Below are positions 1 through 5,901 of a stretch of 6,989 nt of DNA, piece by piece. The stretch covers positions 1 to 6,989 of the forward strand of contig QHYF01000315.1 in assembly GCA_003224075.1 (NCBI GenBank). The letters run 5' to 3'. Each line of letters opens with the position of its first letter. The first letter of the stretch is position 1. The notes under the pieces were generated by a model. The model saw nothing but the letters and a program-made list of their open reading frames with translations, did no database searches and had not been told where the DNA came from. The DNA comes from Acidobacteriota bacterium. GTDB taxonomy: Bacteria > Acidobacteriota > Terriglobia > Acidiferrales > UBA7541. A program made the position numbers and the translations under genes.

Positions 1-696
1 AATAACGCGCTCGAGGCTGCCGACAATGCCGCGGAAGAGTTCGCTGACCTCGCGGCTGGTGACGAGCACGTTGTTGACGTCGAGAAGAACCTGGAGGCGG
101 TCGCGCTCGCGGGCGAGTTGTGTTTGGTAGGCCTGGGAATTCTGGAAATTGAGCGCATTATCCACAGCCACGGCGACCTGGCTGGCCACGCGCTGCATGA
201 ATTCCCGCTCTGTGTCCGTGACGCGGTGAGGAACCATGCGCCCGAAGCCCATCGAGCCAAGGCGGCGCTGCGCCGTCGTGAGCGGGAAAATGGCCAGAGA
301 ACGAACATTGTGTTCGCGGAGCCGCGGCATGAAGTCAGGGAAACGCGTCTCTTCGGCGACATCGGCAATGACCAGAGGCTGCTGCGTTTCCCAGACCCAG
401 CCGGAGGGATGGCCTTCGATGGGCGTTTCCATGCCCGCGGCTTTTTCCGTGGGGACGCGAGTTTCCAGAATATGAAGCCGCATCACGTTCCGGACGGGAT
501 CGTGGAGGACGAGAGTAAGAAAGTCGAACTCGATAACGGAATGAAGGCGGCCGGCAAGGTCGTGGAAAAGCGCGGGAAGATCGCGCTGCTGCGCGATGGC
601 CTCGCTGACCTCGAGCAAGGCTTCGAGCTGACGCCGGGAGTGTTCGAGCGGGGAGGTGAACGCCACTTCCGGCGGAGAAACGACGGGGTCCGCCAT
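1..696 (-). CDS. Tandem-GAF signalling protein, N-terminal part (probable sigma-54-type regulator)
   Basis: This is a reading frame on the minus strand, open through the left edge, with 232 residues visible. Residues about 24-180 form one GAF domain, a small-molecule-binding sensory fold, ending in the helix that contains ASQVAVAVDNALNF. A charged helix (about 186-200, QAYQTQLARERDR) leads into a second GAF whose start repeats the first: residues 24-55 and 201-232 align without gaps (LEALLEVSEAIAQQRDL against LQVLLDVNNVLVTSREV). This architecture is typical of FhlA-like regulators, in which GAF domains precede a sigma-54-interacting AAA+ domain and a DNA-binding helix-turn-helix. Those output domains would lie outside the window, so a GAF histidine kinase or diguanylate cyclase remains possible. 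The ATG at 694-696 is the only good start, because an in-frame stop lies at 730-732. No Shine-Dalgarno sequence is visible upstream. The gene diverges from the secreted-protein genes to its right. Confidence 0.8.
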   Translation of the reverse strand, partial: MADPVVSPPEVAFTSPLEHSRRQLEALLEVSEAIAQQRDLPALFHDLAGRLHSVIEFDFLTLVLHDPVRNVMRLHILETRVPTEKAAGMETPIEGHPSGWVWETQQPLVIADVAEETRFPDFMPRLREHNVRSLAIFPLTTAQRRLGSMGFGRMVPHRVTDTEREFMQRVASQVAVAVDNALNFQNSQAYQTQLARERDRLQVLLDVNNVLVTSREVSELFRGIVGSLERVI

Positions 697-703
697 AGAA
701 GGC

Positions 704-733
704 AGGATAACACCCGCGTCGGCGCAGGCTCAA
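704..733 (-). promoter_or_regulatory. Weak promoter candidate for the GAF gene, possibly leaderless
   Basis: On the minus strand TTGAGC (728-733) is followed after 18 bases by TATCCT (704-709), each matching the sigma-70 consensus at 4 of 6 positions. The -10-like element ends only 7 bases before the ATG, so transcription would begin at or beside the start codon. That would fit the absence of a ribosome binding site. The match is modest and could be chance in 540 bases of intergenic DNA. Confidence 0.22.
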
Positions 734-1108
734 CATGCGGCAATCGCGTTTCGTGGCTAGTTTCCGGTAATACGACTTACCAGGACTTAGCCGCGTGGTC
801 CGACGATAAGAAGCCGACAAACCGGGAGTTATCGCGTGGTGGCTCGAATGGAACTGCCGAGCATGCCGCTTCTAGGGATAGCCTGTCACGCGGCCAAGCG
901 GTCAGCGGGCAGTTCAAGTAAAGCCGTCTGGCGGGCACAACATGAAACACCCTCTTAGCATCGAGAGCAATTCATGTGCAAGTGTTTTTTCAACTCGGGA
1001 CAACTTGGTTGCCGGCGCGCTTCTTTCGTCGGCCACTGCATTCGTCACGCGCAACGCGACTAGGGTGGCGCACGATGGTTCCCCTCCTACCAGTACTTCG
1101 ATTTTTTG

Positions 1109-1137
1109 TTGACACGGGCAAGAACGAAGCACAGAAT
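1109..1137 (+). promoter_or_regulatory. Sigma-70-like promoter for the secreted-protein genes
   Basis: A perfect TTGACA -35 box (1109-1114) is followed after exactly 17 bases by CAGAAT (1132-1137), which matches the -10 consensus at 4 of 6 positions. A T-rich run (1102-1108) sits just upstream of the -35 box. Transcription would start near 1144 and give a leader of about 90 bases before the ATG at 1237. It probably serves the 202-aa secreted protein and possibly the two plus-strand genes behind it. Confidence 0.55.
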
Positions 1138-1236
1138 CGCCGCCGCTCTTTCACTTTTTTCCGGTCCCTCGGCCCTTCTCTCGGTTGTTTCGTCACGGGC
1201 AGGCGGGCCCATCTGTGTTTTGCAAGGAGTACGAAC

Positions 1237-1845
1237 ATGAAAATGACATCGAAATGGATTCTAGTAAGTGCGGTTGTGTCTTTGGCGGCGTTTTTGTGCA
1301 TGACAGTGGGTCTCCCAGTGGTGCAGGGCTCGGCTGACCATGTCCGCTGGGACATCATCAACTTCAACGCAGCAACTACTCCGCCCACAGTTAGCGCAGG
1401 CGGCTTCGCAATCGCAGCAGCCCGCAATCCCAGCACCCTGACGATCAAGCTCACGGGTTCTGGGACCTTCATCGGGCCTGCAAGTGGCGGCACGTCCAGC
1501 AGTGCCACCGGTGGAGGTACGTGGCAGACGTTTAGCGATACCACCTCGACTGGAAGCGGCACCTATGAGGTAAGGGAGCTGCTCAGTTGGCAGTTCGCGA
1601 ACTTTCAGACGCCAAGCATCATTGACCTGATCGACGACGGCACAGGGGCCAATGGCAACGCGGTTTTGCGAATCGAGTATTCCGACGGCAGCAACGGCGT
1701 CCTCGGCGTCGGCTGCCATGGCCCTGGGGCGCTTGGCGGTATCGTGGAGGGAGTGATTGCCACGAAAGACTTTGTGACTTACTGGGATGCCCAGGCGCCC
1801 GCGGGCGTTGTGAACGCGAACCGGACGAGCTTCCACGTTAGGTAA
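1237..1845 (+). CDS. Secreted Gly/Ser/Thr-rich protein of unknown function, 202 aa
   Basis: I cannot assign a function. The start is the ATG at 1237, preceded by AAGGAG (1224-1229) seven bases upstream. The frame is open further upstream, but that extension has no signal sequence start and is probably not translated. Residues 1-33 are a clear Sec signal peptide: a Lys-containing n-region, a long hydrophobic core, and a likely cut after VVQGSA. The mature part (about 169 residues) alternates short hydrophobic stretches with Gly/Ser/Thr-rich turns such as LTGSGTF and TGGGTWQTF, which suggests an all-beta fold. It ends VNANRTSFHVR, with no membrane anchor or sorting signal. There is one Cys in the mature protein (C160), so no internal disulphide. 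It resembles a type of small exported protein I associate with Acidobacteriota, recalled from memory and not checked. It is 189 bases upstream of a second small exported protein on the same strand. Confidence 0.82.
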   Translation: MKMTSKWILVSAVVSLAAFLCMTVGLPVVQGSADHVRWDIINFNAATTPPTVSAGGFAIAAARNPSTLTIKLTGSGTFIGPASGGTSSSATGGGTWQTFSDTTSTGSGTYEVRELLSWQFANFQTPSIIDLIDDGTGANGNAVLRIEYSDGSNGVLGVGCHGPGALGGIVEGVIATKDFVTYWDAQAPAGVVNANRTSFHVR

Positions 1846-1956
1846 TAGGCCGGCTCGCTTGACGCTGAAATGCGGAATCCGCCCCGGGGGGCGAGGTAGT
1901 CAAGGAAATTCTCACTCCCGCCCACCGGGGCGTCAGACCTGATCGAAGACAGCCAT

Positions 1957-1992
1957 GGGTTCGGGGCGCGCAGCGCGCTTTGCCCGGAACCC
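1957..1992 (+). terminator. Long imperfect GC-rich hairpin between two secreted-protein genes
   Basis: GGGTTC (1957-1962) pairs with GAACCC (1987-1992), and GGGC (1964-1967) pairs with GCCC (1982-1985), with a single G-G mismatch between them. The loop holds a further GCGC-rich self-complementary stretch. A stable RNA hairpin is therefore expected about 110 bases after the first secreted-protein gene and 43 bases before the second. No T-tract follows, so it is not a standard intrinsic terminator. It could attenuate, protect an RNA 3' end, or simply reflect GC-rich sequence. A second short palindrome lies at 1880-1893. Confidence 0.35.
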
Positions 1993-2034
1993 AAGTTCTA
2001 ACGCGAATTCACAGAGCTGCGTGGGGAGAAGAAC

Positions 2035-2583
2035 ATGCTAGTACGGCTAAAGCTCGCGAGGCTGTGGCTTGTTGGTTTTTTGTTTTTGACAGCAGTAATT
2101 GGATTGGCGGCAATTTTCTCGACGCGTGCGGCGTCCGGCGGGGAAACTGCTGACAGAACGATTGCCCGCGGCGGCGGAACAACGATCATCCAGGGTGGGA
2201 CAGGACCGTCGGGAGGGTTCATCCCTGTTCTGACGACAATCGCCTTTCACGCCGAAAAGACCGGCGGCGCCGTGACAGGTTCACTCGAGTGTCTGGCGTT
2301 GGCTCCCGAAGCCGGAACGGGCTCGAAGAGCGCTCAGTTCACCGTGAATGCAATGTACGTCACTGGGCAGATCACCGGAGCTACCGTACAAGGCGATACT
2401 GCGACCTTGACTGGCACAGGGAGCATCACGGGACTCGGAGCGGGCTCCAACGTTCCGTTCACGTTTGTAGTGCAAAGAGGCGGGCCAGGTGCCACTTCCG
2501 TGCTGAAGGTGAACACTTTGCCCGCGTCTCCGTTCAATGAGATTCTCGTCGAGGGCTCCTTCCAGGTACACGGCGAAGATTAA
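2035..2583 (+). CDS. Secreted or membrane-anchored small protein of unknown function, 182 aa
   Basis: No function can be assigned. The ATG at 2035 is preceded by GGGGAG (2023-2028) with six bases of spacing. The N-terminus (MLVRLKLARLWLVG) is basic and then hydrophobic to about residue 29, followed by FSTRAASGG. It reads as a signal peptide cut near residue 33, or an uncleaved anchor. Residues 41-62 are Gly-rich. The core carries the segment SLECLALAPEAG (83-94), then QFTVNAMYVTGQITG (101-115) and a Thr/Gly-rich beta-like tract DTATLTGTGSITGLGAG (121-137), ending in EILVEGSFQVHGED. The composition suggests a beta-rich extracellular domain. A degraded copy of the SLECLALAP region lies just downstream (2649-2708), so the family has duplicated here. 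The gene sits between another exported protein and a haloperoxidase on the same strand and may be co-transcribed with them. It shares general style but no clear alignment with the 202-aa protein upstream. Confidence 0.8.
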   Translation: MLVRLKLARLWLVGFLFLTAVIGLAAIFSTRAASGGETADRTIARGGGTTIIQGGTGPSGGFIPVLTTIAFHAEKTGGAVTGSLECLALAPEAGTGSKSAQFTVNAMYVTGQITGATVQGDTATLTGTGSITGLGAGSNVPFTFVVQRGGPGATSVLKVNTLPASPFNEILVEGSFQVHGED

Positions 2584-2621
2584 GTCCGCTAACGTCGAAC
2601 CGACCCTCTGATCGATACCCG

Positions 2622-2756
2622 ATGAGGGCCGTGCTGTGGGGCCGTTCGTTCGATTGTCTGGCGCTGGCGCCGGAGGCCAGCACCTGCGTGAAGTGCGGTC
2701 AGTTCAGGAAGTTGCGCCCCGATGCTCTGGGTCCTGGTCTCCAAGAGCAAACATGA
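2622..2756 (+). pseudogene. Remnant of a paralogue of the 182-aa secreted protein
   Basis: A short open frame of 44 codons holds the segment FDCLALAPEASTCVKCGQF (2649-2705). It lines up without gaps with LECLALAPEAGTGSKSAQF of the intact gene just upstream (2284-2340). By hand count over the 20 codons from 2649, 12 residues and about 44 of 60 bases agree, and many of the differences are third-position changes, as expected from a copy that once coded. The similarity probably continues a little upstream (GCCGTG shared, then an indel) and is lost downstream, where the frame ends at a TGA (2754-2756). No signal peptide, and no Shine-Dalgarno at the ATG at 2622, were seen. I read it as the surviving core of a duplicated gene. 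A functional 44-aa peptide with a CxxC motif cannot be excluded. Confidence 0.55.
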
Positions 2757-2764
2757 ATTCGCTC

Positions 2765-2780
2765 GGAGGAGAACATATTG
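2765..2780 (+). promoter_or_regulatory. Ribosome binding site fixing a TTG start
   Basis: GGAGGAG (2765-2771) is a strong Shine-Dalgarno sequence with six bases to the TTG at 2778-2780. An in-frame stop at 2754-2756 rules out an upstream start, and no in-frame ATG occurs until residue 212, well inside the haloperoxidase domain. The nearby ATG at 2753 is in a different frame. The TTG is therefore the natural start. Confidence 0.7.
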
Positions 2781-4121
2781 ACTACAAAAACCAGGTTGTG
2801 CTTCCTGCTGCTCGCTGCTTGTCTCGCCCCAGTGGTCGTGGCGGCAGCCTCGCATATCGGCCGCGAAATCTCCGTCCCCAGACAGGAAGGCGTTGAACGT
2901 GCCTTCACGAATGGAACGGCCGATGGCGACGTAGTCATCGAGTGGAACACAGCCGCGCTCAATGCCATTCGCGCTGGCAGGACGCCTCCGCCGATAGCCT
3001 CGCGGGCTCTGGCCATTCTCCACGCATCGATCTACGACGCGGTCAATGGCATCGACCGCAGACACGAAGCCTATTTTGTGCAGAGCGCGGTGCCAGCCAG
3101 CGCTTCCGAGGAAGCCGCCGCCAGTGCAGCTGCGCACAAAGTACTCGTCACGCTCTTTCCCGCAAATGCTGCCAGCTTCGATGACCTGCATTCGACGATT
3201 CTGTCCGCCATCCGGAACGGCCCTCAGAAAAGCACCGGAATCGCATGGGGCGAATCGGTCGCGGACCAGATCCTCGCTTGGCGCACCGGCGACGGTTCCG
3301 GGGCAACGGTCCCTCCCTCTTCCGGCAGCGGCCCTGGCGCCTGGCAACCGACGCCACCTGCGTTTGCTCCCTATTTGTTGCCGCAGTGGGCATTCGTCAC
3401 GCCCTTCGCCATGACCAACAGTTCGCAGTTCCGCCCGCCGGGACCGCCCGCCCTTGCTAGCGCGAGGTATGCTGCCGATTACAACGAAGTCAAAACGCTC
3501 GGCGCGGCCGTCGGCTCCGCGCGCACGGCTGAGCAGGATTTGATCGCACTGTTCTGGGCGGACGGTGCGGGCACCGAGACTCCTCCCGGGCATTGGAACA
3601 GCATCGCGCAGGACGTCGCCGCGGCCATGGACAACACGATGGAGCAAAACGCGCGCCTGTTCGCGCTCTTGAACATTGCCATGGCCGACGCGGCCATCTG
3701 CGCCTGGGACGCCAAGTACACATTTAACTTCTGGCGCCCAGTGACCGGCATTCGCAACGGGGACGCGGACGGCAATCCCGCCACGGTCGCCGATCCAACT
3801 TGGAGTCCGTTCATCGCCACGCCACCATTCCCCGAATACACTTCCGGCCACAGCACCTTCAGTGGCGCGGCCTCGAAAGTGCTGGCCGGGTTCTATGGAA
3901 CGGACGACATTGCCTTCACTACCGGTTCGGATTTCCTGCCCGGAGTGACGCGCAGCTTCACTGGCTTCCGGGCCGCGGCCAGCGAGGCGGCCCTCAGTCG
4001 CCTTTACGGCGGCATCCACTACCGCTCCGCCAACGAGGACGGGCTGGCTTCGGGCATCGCCATCGGCGAATGGACTTTCGCGCACTACCTGCAGCCGAAG
4101 GGCAATCGCTCTCGCAAGTAG
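2778..4121 (+). CDS. Exported vanadium-dependent haloperoxidase / PAP2-type protein, 447 aa
   Basis: Vanadium haloperoxidases use hydrogen peroxide to oxidise halides to hypohalous acids. They share their fold and active site with PAP2 acid phosphatases. All three signature motifs are present: K313-x6-R320-P321 (KYTFNFWRP), FPEYTSGH (351-358), and SR-x5-H (S407, R408, H414 in SRLYGGIH). These supply the expected Lys, Arg, Ser-Gly-His, Arg and His of the vanadate or phosphate pocket. The third motif usually ends in an Asp three residues after the last His plus one; here the segment reads HYRSANED. Translation starts at a TTG. The N-terminus (residues 1-24, RLCFLLLAACLAPVVVAAAS) is a signal peptide, cut near residue 24; an alternative lipobox LAAC (12-15) would make it a lipoprotein. 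The length fits bacterial members. It is the last of three plus-strand genes for exported proteins. Family assignment is firm; haloperoxidase rather than phosphatase activity is inferred. Confidence 0.9.
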   Translation: MTTKTRLCFLLLAACLAPVVVAAASHIGREISVPRQEGVERAFTNGTADGDVVIEWNTAALNAIRAGRTPPPIASRALAILHASIYDAVNGIDRRHEAYFVQSAVPASASEEAAASAAAHKVLVTLFPANAASFDDLHSTILSAIRNGPQKSTGIAWGESVADQILAWRTGDGSGATVPPSSGSGPGAWQPTPPAFAPYLLPQWAFVTPFAMTNSSQFRPPGPPALASARYAADYNEVKTLGAAVGSARTAEQDLIALFWADGAGTETPPGHWNSIAQDVAAAMDNTMEQNARLFALLNIAMADAAICAWDAKYTFNFWRPVTGIRNGDADGNPATVADPTWSPFIATPPFPEYTSGHSTFSGAASKVLAGFYGTDDIAFTTGSDFLPGVTRSFTGFRAAASEAALSRLYGGIHYRSANEDGLASGIAIGEWTFAHYLQPKGNRSRK

Positions 4122-4200
4122 TCAGGTGGTTTATTCCATTGGGCACTCGCCCCCCCCCGATTGCGGGCGGATCAATCCACATGCCTGATCACCGCGCTTA

Positions 4201-4243
4201 TCGGACATGTGATTTCAAATGTATCCGATCCCGTGGTACGGGA
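4201..4243. terminator. Two adjacent hairpins between convergent genes, possible weak terminator
   Basis: The 142 bases between the convergent haloperoxidase and globin genes hold two adjacent inverted repeats. TCGGACAT (4201-4208) pairs with ATG-TA-TCCGA (4219-4228) apart from a two-base bulge. TCCCGT (4229-4234) pairs perfectly with ACGGGA (4238-4243) around a GGT loop. Neither is followed by a T-tract on either strand, so the terminator reading rests mainly on position. A run of nine C (4150-4158) lies nearer the haloperoxidase stop. Confidence 0.3.
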
Positions 4244-4263
4244 CGTGATCGAGGGTTGTGCTC

Positions 4264-4683
4264 CTATGGCTTCGAGCCCGCAACGAGCGCGGAGTCGATG
4301 ACAATATCCGATCGCGTGCTGTTGACGATCGCTTTCAGTTCAGCTTGCTCCTCGGCGGGAACCGCGAATCTATGCAGCGTTTGTTGAAAATCGTCCAGGA
4401 ACGCCTCCCACTCCTTGCTGGTAATCTTCAAGTGAGCATGTGAGTCCGCCATCGACTTCCCTGTGTATTTTTGCGGGCCGCCTGTAGCCCAGCAGACCAT
4501 CTCGGTCACCAGGTACTTGAATCCTGCAGGCGGCACGCGATGGTGTGCTTCATCCACCAAGGGATTGGCGTTCAATCTCGGGTCAACCATAATTCGGTTT
4601 ACGAAGTCGTCCACCACCGTGGCGATGCTATAGACGCCACCAAGTCTGCTGTAGAGAGACGGTCTTTCTGCCGGCTGCATCAT
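4264..4683 (-). CDS. Group 1 truncated hemoglobin, 139 aa
   Basis: This is a cytoplasmic-type 2-over-2 globin that binds haem and ligands such as oxygen or nitric oxide. Recognition rests on SLYSRLGG (9-16) at the N-terminus, VVDDFVNRIMVDPRL (23-37) for the B helix, the conserved ATGGPQKYTGKSM (66-78), and the proximal histidine H82 in SHAHLKIT, 13 residues after the second Gly of GGP as in Mycobacterium TrHbN. The last helix segment carries FAVPAEEQAEL (106-116), common in the family. Lined up by eye with TrHbN, the distal Tyr B10 becomes V28, Gln E11 becomes V59 and Phe E15 becomes V63, so the pocket is unusually non-polar. No signal peptide is seen. The protein starts MM, and either ATG could serve; a weak AGCAGG precedes them. 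It is convergent with the haloperoxidase and downstream of, but 234 bases from, the kinase gene, with its own upstream region. Confidence 0.9.
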   Translation of the reverse strand: MMQPAERPSLYSRLGGVYSIATVVDDFVNRIMVDPRLNANPLVDEAHHRVPPAGFKYLVTEMVCWATGGPQKYTGKSMADSHAHLKITSKEWEAFLDDFQQTLHRFAVPAEEQAELKAIVNSTRSDIVIDSALVAGSKP

Positions 4684-4745
4684 GGACCTGCTTACGGCTT
4701 AGCACTCTACCAGAACGATATTCGGGGAAATAGATCCTCAGCAGT

Positions 4746-4786
4746 CGTCCAGTGCTGACCGATGACGCTGCGTTTTTCACTGGACG
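4746..4786. promoter_or_regulatory. Perfect 9-bp inverted repeat upstream of the globin gene
   Basis: CGTCCAGTG (4746-4754) is repeated in inverted orientation as CACTGGACG (4778-4786), separated by 23 bases that include a run of five T. The repeat lies 63-103 bases upstream of the globin start. On the minus strand a -10-like TTATAC (4786-4791) abuts the outer arm, though I find no good -35 box at 16-18 bases. It could be an operator bound by a dimeric regulator, or an RNA hairpin in the globin leader. The remaining bases of the 4684-4917 gap show nothing else I can name. Confidence 0.35.
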
Positions 4787-4917
4787 TATAACGCATTGAT
4801 CGGAGATTGGCCTGCTACTCGCATGTGTTGGCAGCGGGTGAATTCGCATGGAGGCATCTAGCCAAGTATTACTTTGATTCGAGTTGGGCTGGTGTTTCGT
4901 AGTCTCTGAGAGTTCCA

Positions 4918-5865
4918 TCAGGTCATTTTCGACGCGTCGTACGCGGGGGAGTGGCGAGCGCCGGTGGCCATCAGGCGCTCGATGGCTTCGATGGGCTGGA
5001 TTCCGCCGCGGGCGCCGACAGCGGTGCAGTTCAGCGCGGCGGCGGCACAGGCAAACTCAAACTGGCGCTGCAGCGGCCAGCCCTGCAAGAGCCCATAGAT
5101 AAAGCCAGCGTGAAAAATGTCACCGGCGCCGGTGGTATCCACAACATCTATGCAGTAAGCGGCTGCGTAGCCAAACTGCGTCCCATCCCAAGCGAGCACA
5201 CCTTGTTCACCCAAAGTTGCCGCTGTAAGGCGGCAGCCAAAGCGATCCCTGAGCGCGGGCAGCGACTTCTTCAAATCATGCTCCTCCATCAACCGGCCCG
5301 GGATGTCCCTGCTGGTGATGAGATAATCCACGTTCTTCAAGAGCGTCTCCACGCCGGGGTAGAGTTCATCCAGGTCGGCGATGACAGGGACACCGGCGGC
5401 CCGCGCCCAGCCTGCCGCGACGCTCGCGGCGGCGGTATCGTGCCCGTCCACGTGAAGCGCGCGGGAATTGACAATCCATTCGCGCCGCAGTTCTTCCGGA
5501 CGAAGGGTCAAGCGCTCGTCGCGTTTCCAAAGAACGGTGCGCTCGCCAAAGTCATCCACCAGAATGAAGGCCTGCTGGCTGGGGCAGCCCGGAGCCGTGA
5601 ACAAATGCGCCTCGACGCCGAGGCGCGCAAATTCCGCGCGGTGAACCACTGCGGCGCTGTCGTCGCCGACCTTGCCGACGTAGCGCGTGCGCAATCCCCA
5701 CTGCTGGCACGCCACCATGGCGGTGGCGACCTGGCCGCCCGGCAACACCTGCGCGGAACGAAATTCGACCTTGGATCCGCGCGTCGGATAGTGAGCAACG
5801 GGGATAAGCGTGTCGGAGGCGTTGAGCCCCACGCCGACGACGTCAACCTTGGAAGATTCGGTCAT
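4918..5865 (-). CDS. PfkB-family carbohydrate kinase, 315 aa
   Basis: This is a cytoplasmic ATP-dependent sugar or nucleoside kinase of the ribokinase/PfkB family, which phosphorylates a hydroxyl of its substrate. The N-terminal GVGLNASD (11-18) supplies the substrate-binding Asp. PGGQVATAM (42-50) is the first PfkB signature, and DTTGAGDIFHAGF (243-255) is the second, with the catalytic base D249 and the GAGD anion hole. YVGKVGDD (62-69) is also typical. The usual Asn after the GG pair in ribokinase (GGKGAN) is replaced by Thr (T48), so ribose is not the obvious substrate. Length is normal for the family. The ATG at 5865 lies 36 bases after the transporter's stop on the same strand, with no recognisable promoter between, so the two are probably co-transcribed and the kinase likely traps the imported sugar. 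The Shine-Dalgarno is weak (GGCAAG). Substrate is unknown. Confidence 0.92.
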   Translation of the reverse strand: MTESSKVDVVGVGLNASDTLIPVAHYPTRGSKVEFRSAQVLPGGQVATAMVACQQWGLRTRYVGKVGDDSAAVVHRAEFARLGVEAHLFTAPGCPSQQAFILVDDFGERTVLWKRDERLTLRPEELRREWIVNSRALHVDGHDTAAASVAAGWARAAGVPVIADLDELYPGVETLLKNVDYLITSRDIPGRLMEEHDLKKSLPALRDRFGCRLTAATLGEQGVLAWDGTQFGYAAAYCIDVVDTTGAGDIFHAGFIYGLLQGWPLQRQFEFACAAAALNCTAVGARGGIQPIEAIERLMATGARHSPAYDASKMT

Positions 5866-5901
5866 CTTGCCGGTGCCACTCTAAAGGATGCGCGGAAGTT
5901 T

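Larger units (their letters stand above)
697..1236. other. Divergent intergenic region without a recognisable gene
   Basis: The 540 bases lie between the divergently transcribed GAF gene and the first secreted-protein gene. I see no protein I recognise in any frame. The open frames crossing it are low-complexity, arginine-rich translations typical of noncoding GC-rich DNA. The right end holds a good rightward promoter (1109-1137) followed by a pyrimidine-rich stretch (about 1145-1195) that would be a leader of roughly 90 bases. The left end may hold the GAF-gene promoter. The middle, about 735-1100, shows no repeat or strong hairpin by eye. Confidence 0.6.

Noticed and set aside
118..921. A 267-codon plus-strand open frame over the left end
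   Set aside because: It is antisense to the GAF-domain frame for most of its length and continues into noncoding DNA; it has no recognisable domain or ribosome binding site.
976..1236. N-terminal extension of the 202-aa secreted protein to an earlier in-frame ATG
   Set aside because: The extension overlaps the promoter at 1109-1137, is basic and low in recognisable character, and would bury the signal peptide. The ATG at 1237 has a good AAGGAG.
2636..2896. Plus-strand open frame containing the ATG at 2753, upstream of the haloperoxidase start
   Set aside because: It overlaps the haloperoxidase coding region in another frame and has no family resemblance. The strong ribosome binding site is correctly spaced for the TTG at 2778.
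2589..4085. A 498-codon open frame on the minus strand opposite the haloperoxidase gene
   Set aside because: It is Arg/Gly-rich, resembles no family I know, and lies antisense to a gene with clear catalytic motifs. Long antisense frames are common in GC-rich coding DNA.
4159..4177. GATTG/CAATC inverted repeat just after the C run
   Set aside because: Five base pairs around a nine-base loop are expected by chance and no T-tract follows.
4628..4918. Minus-strand 96-codon open frame covering the gap upstream of the globin
   Set aside because: It overlaps the globin start in another frame, contains the inverted repeat, and has no domain, signal peptide or good ribosome binding site.
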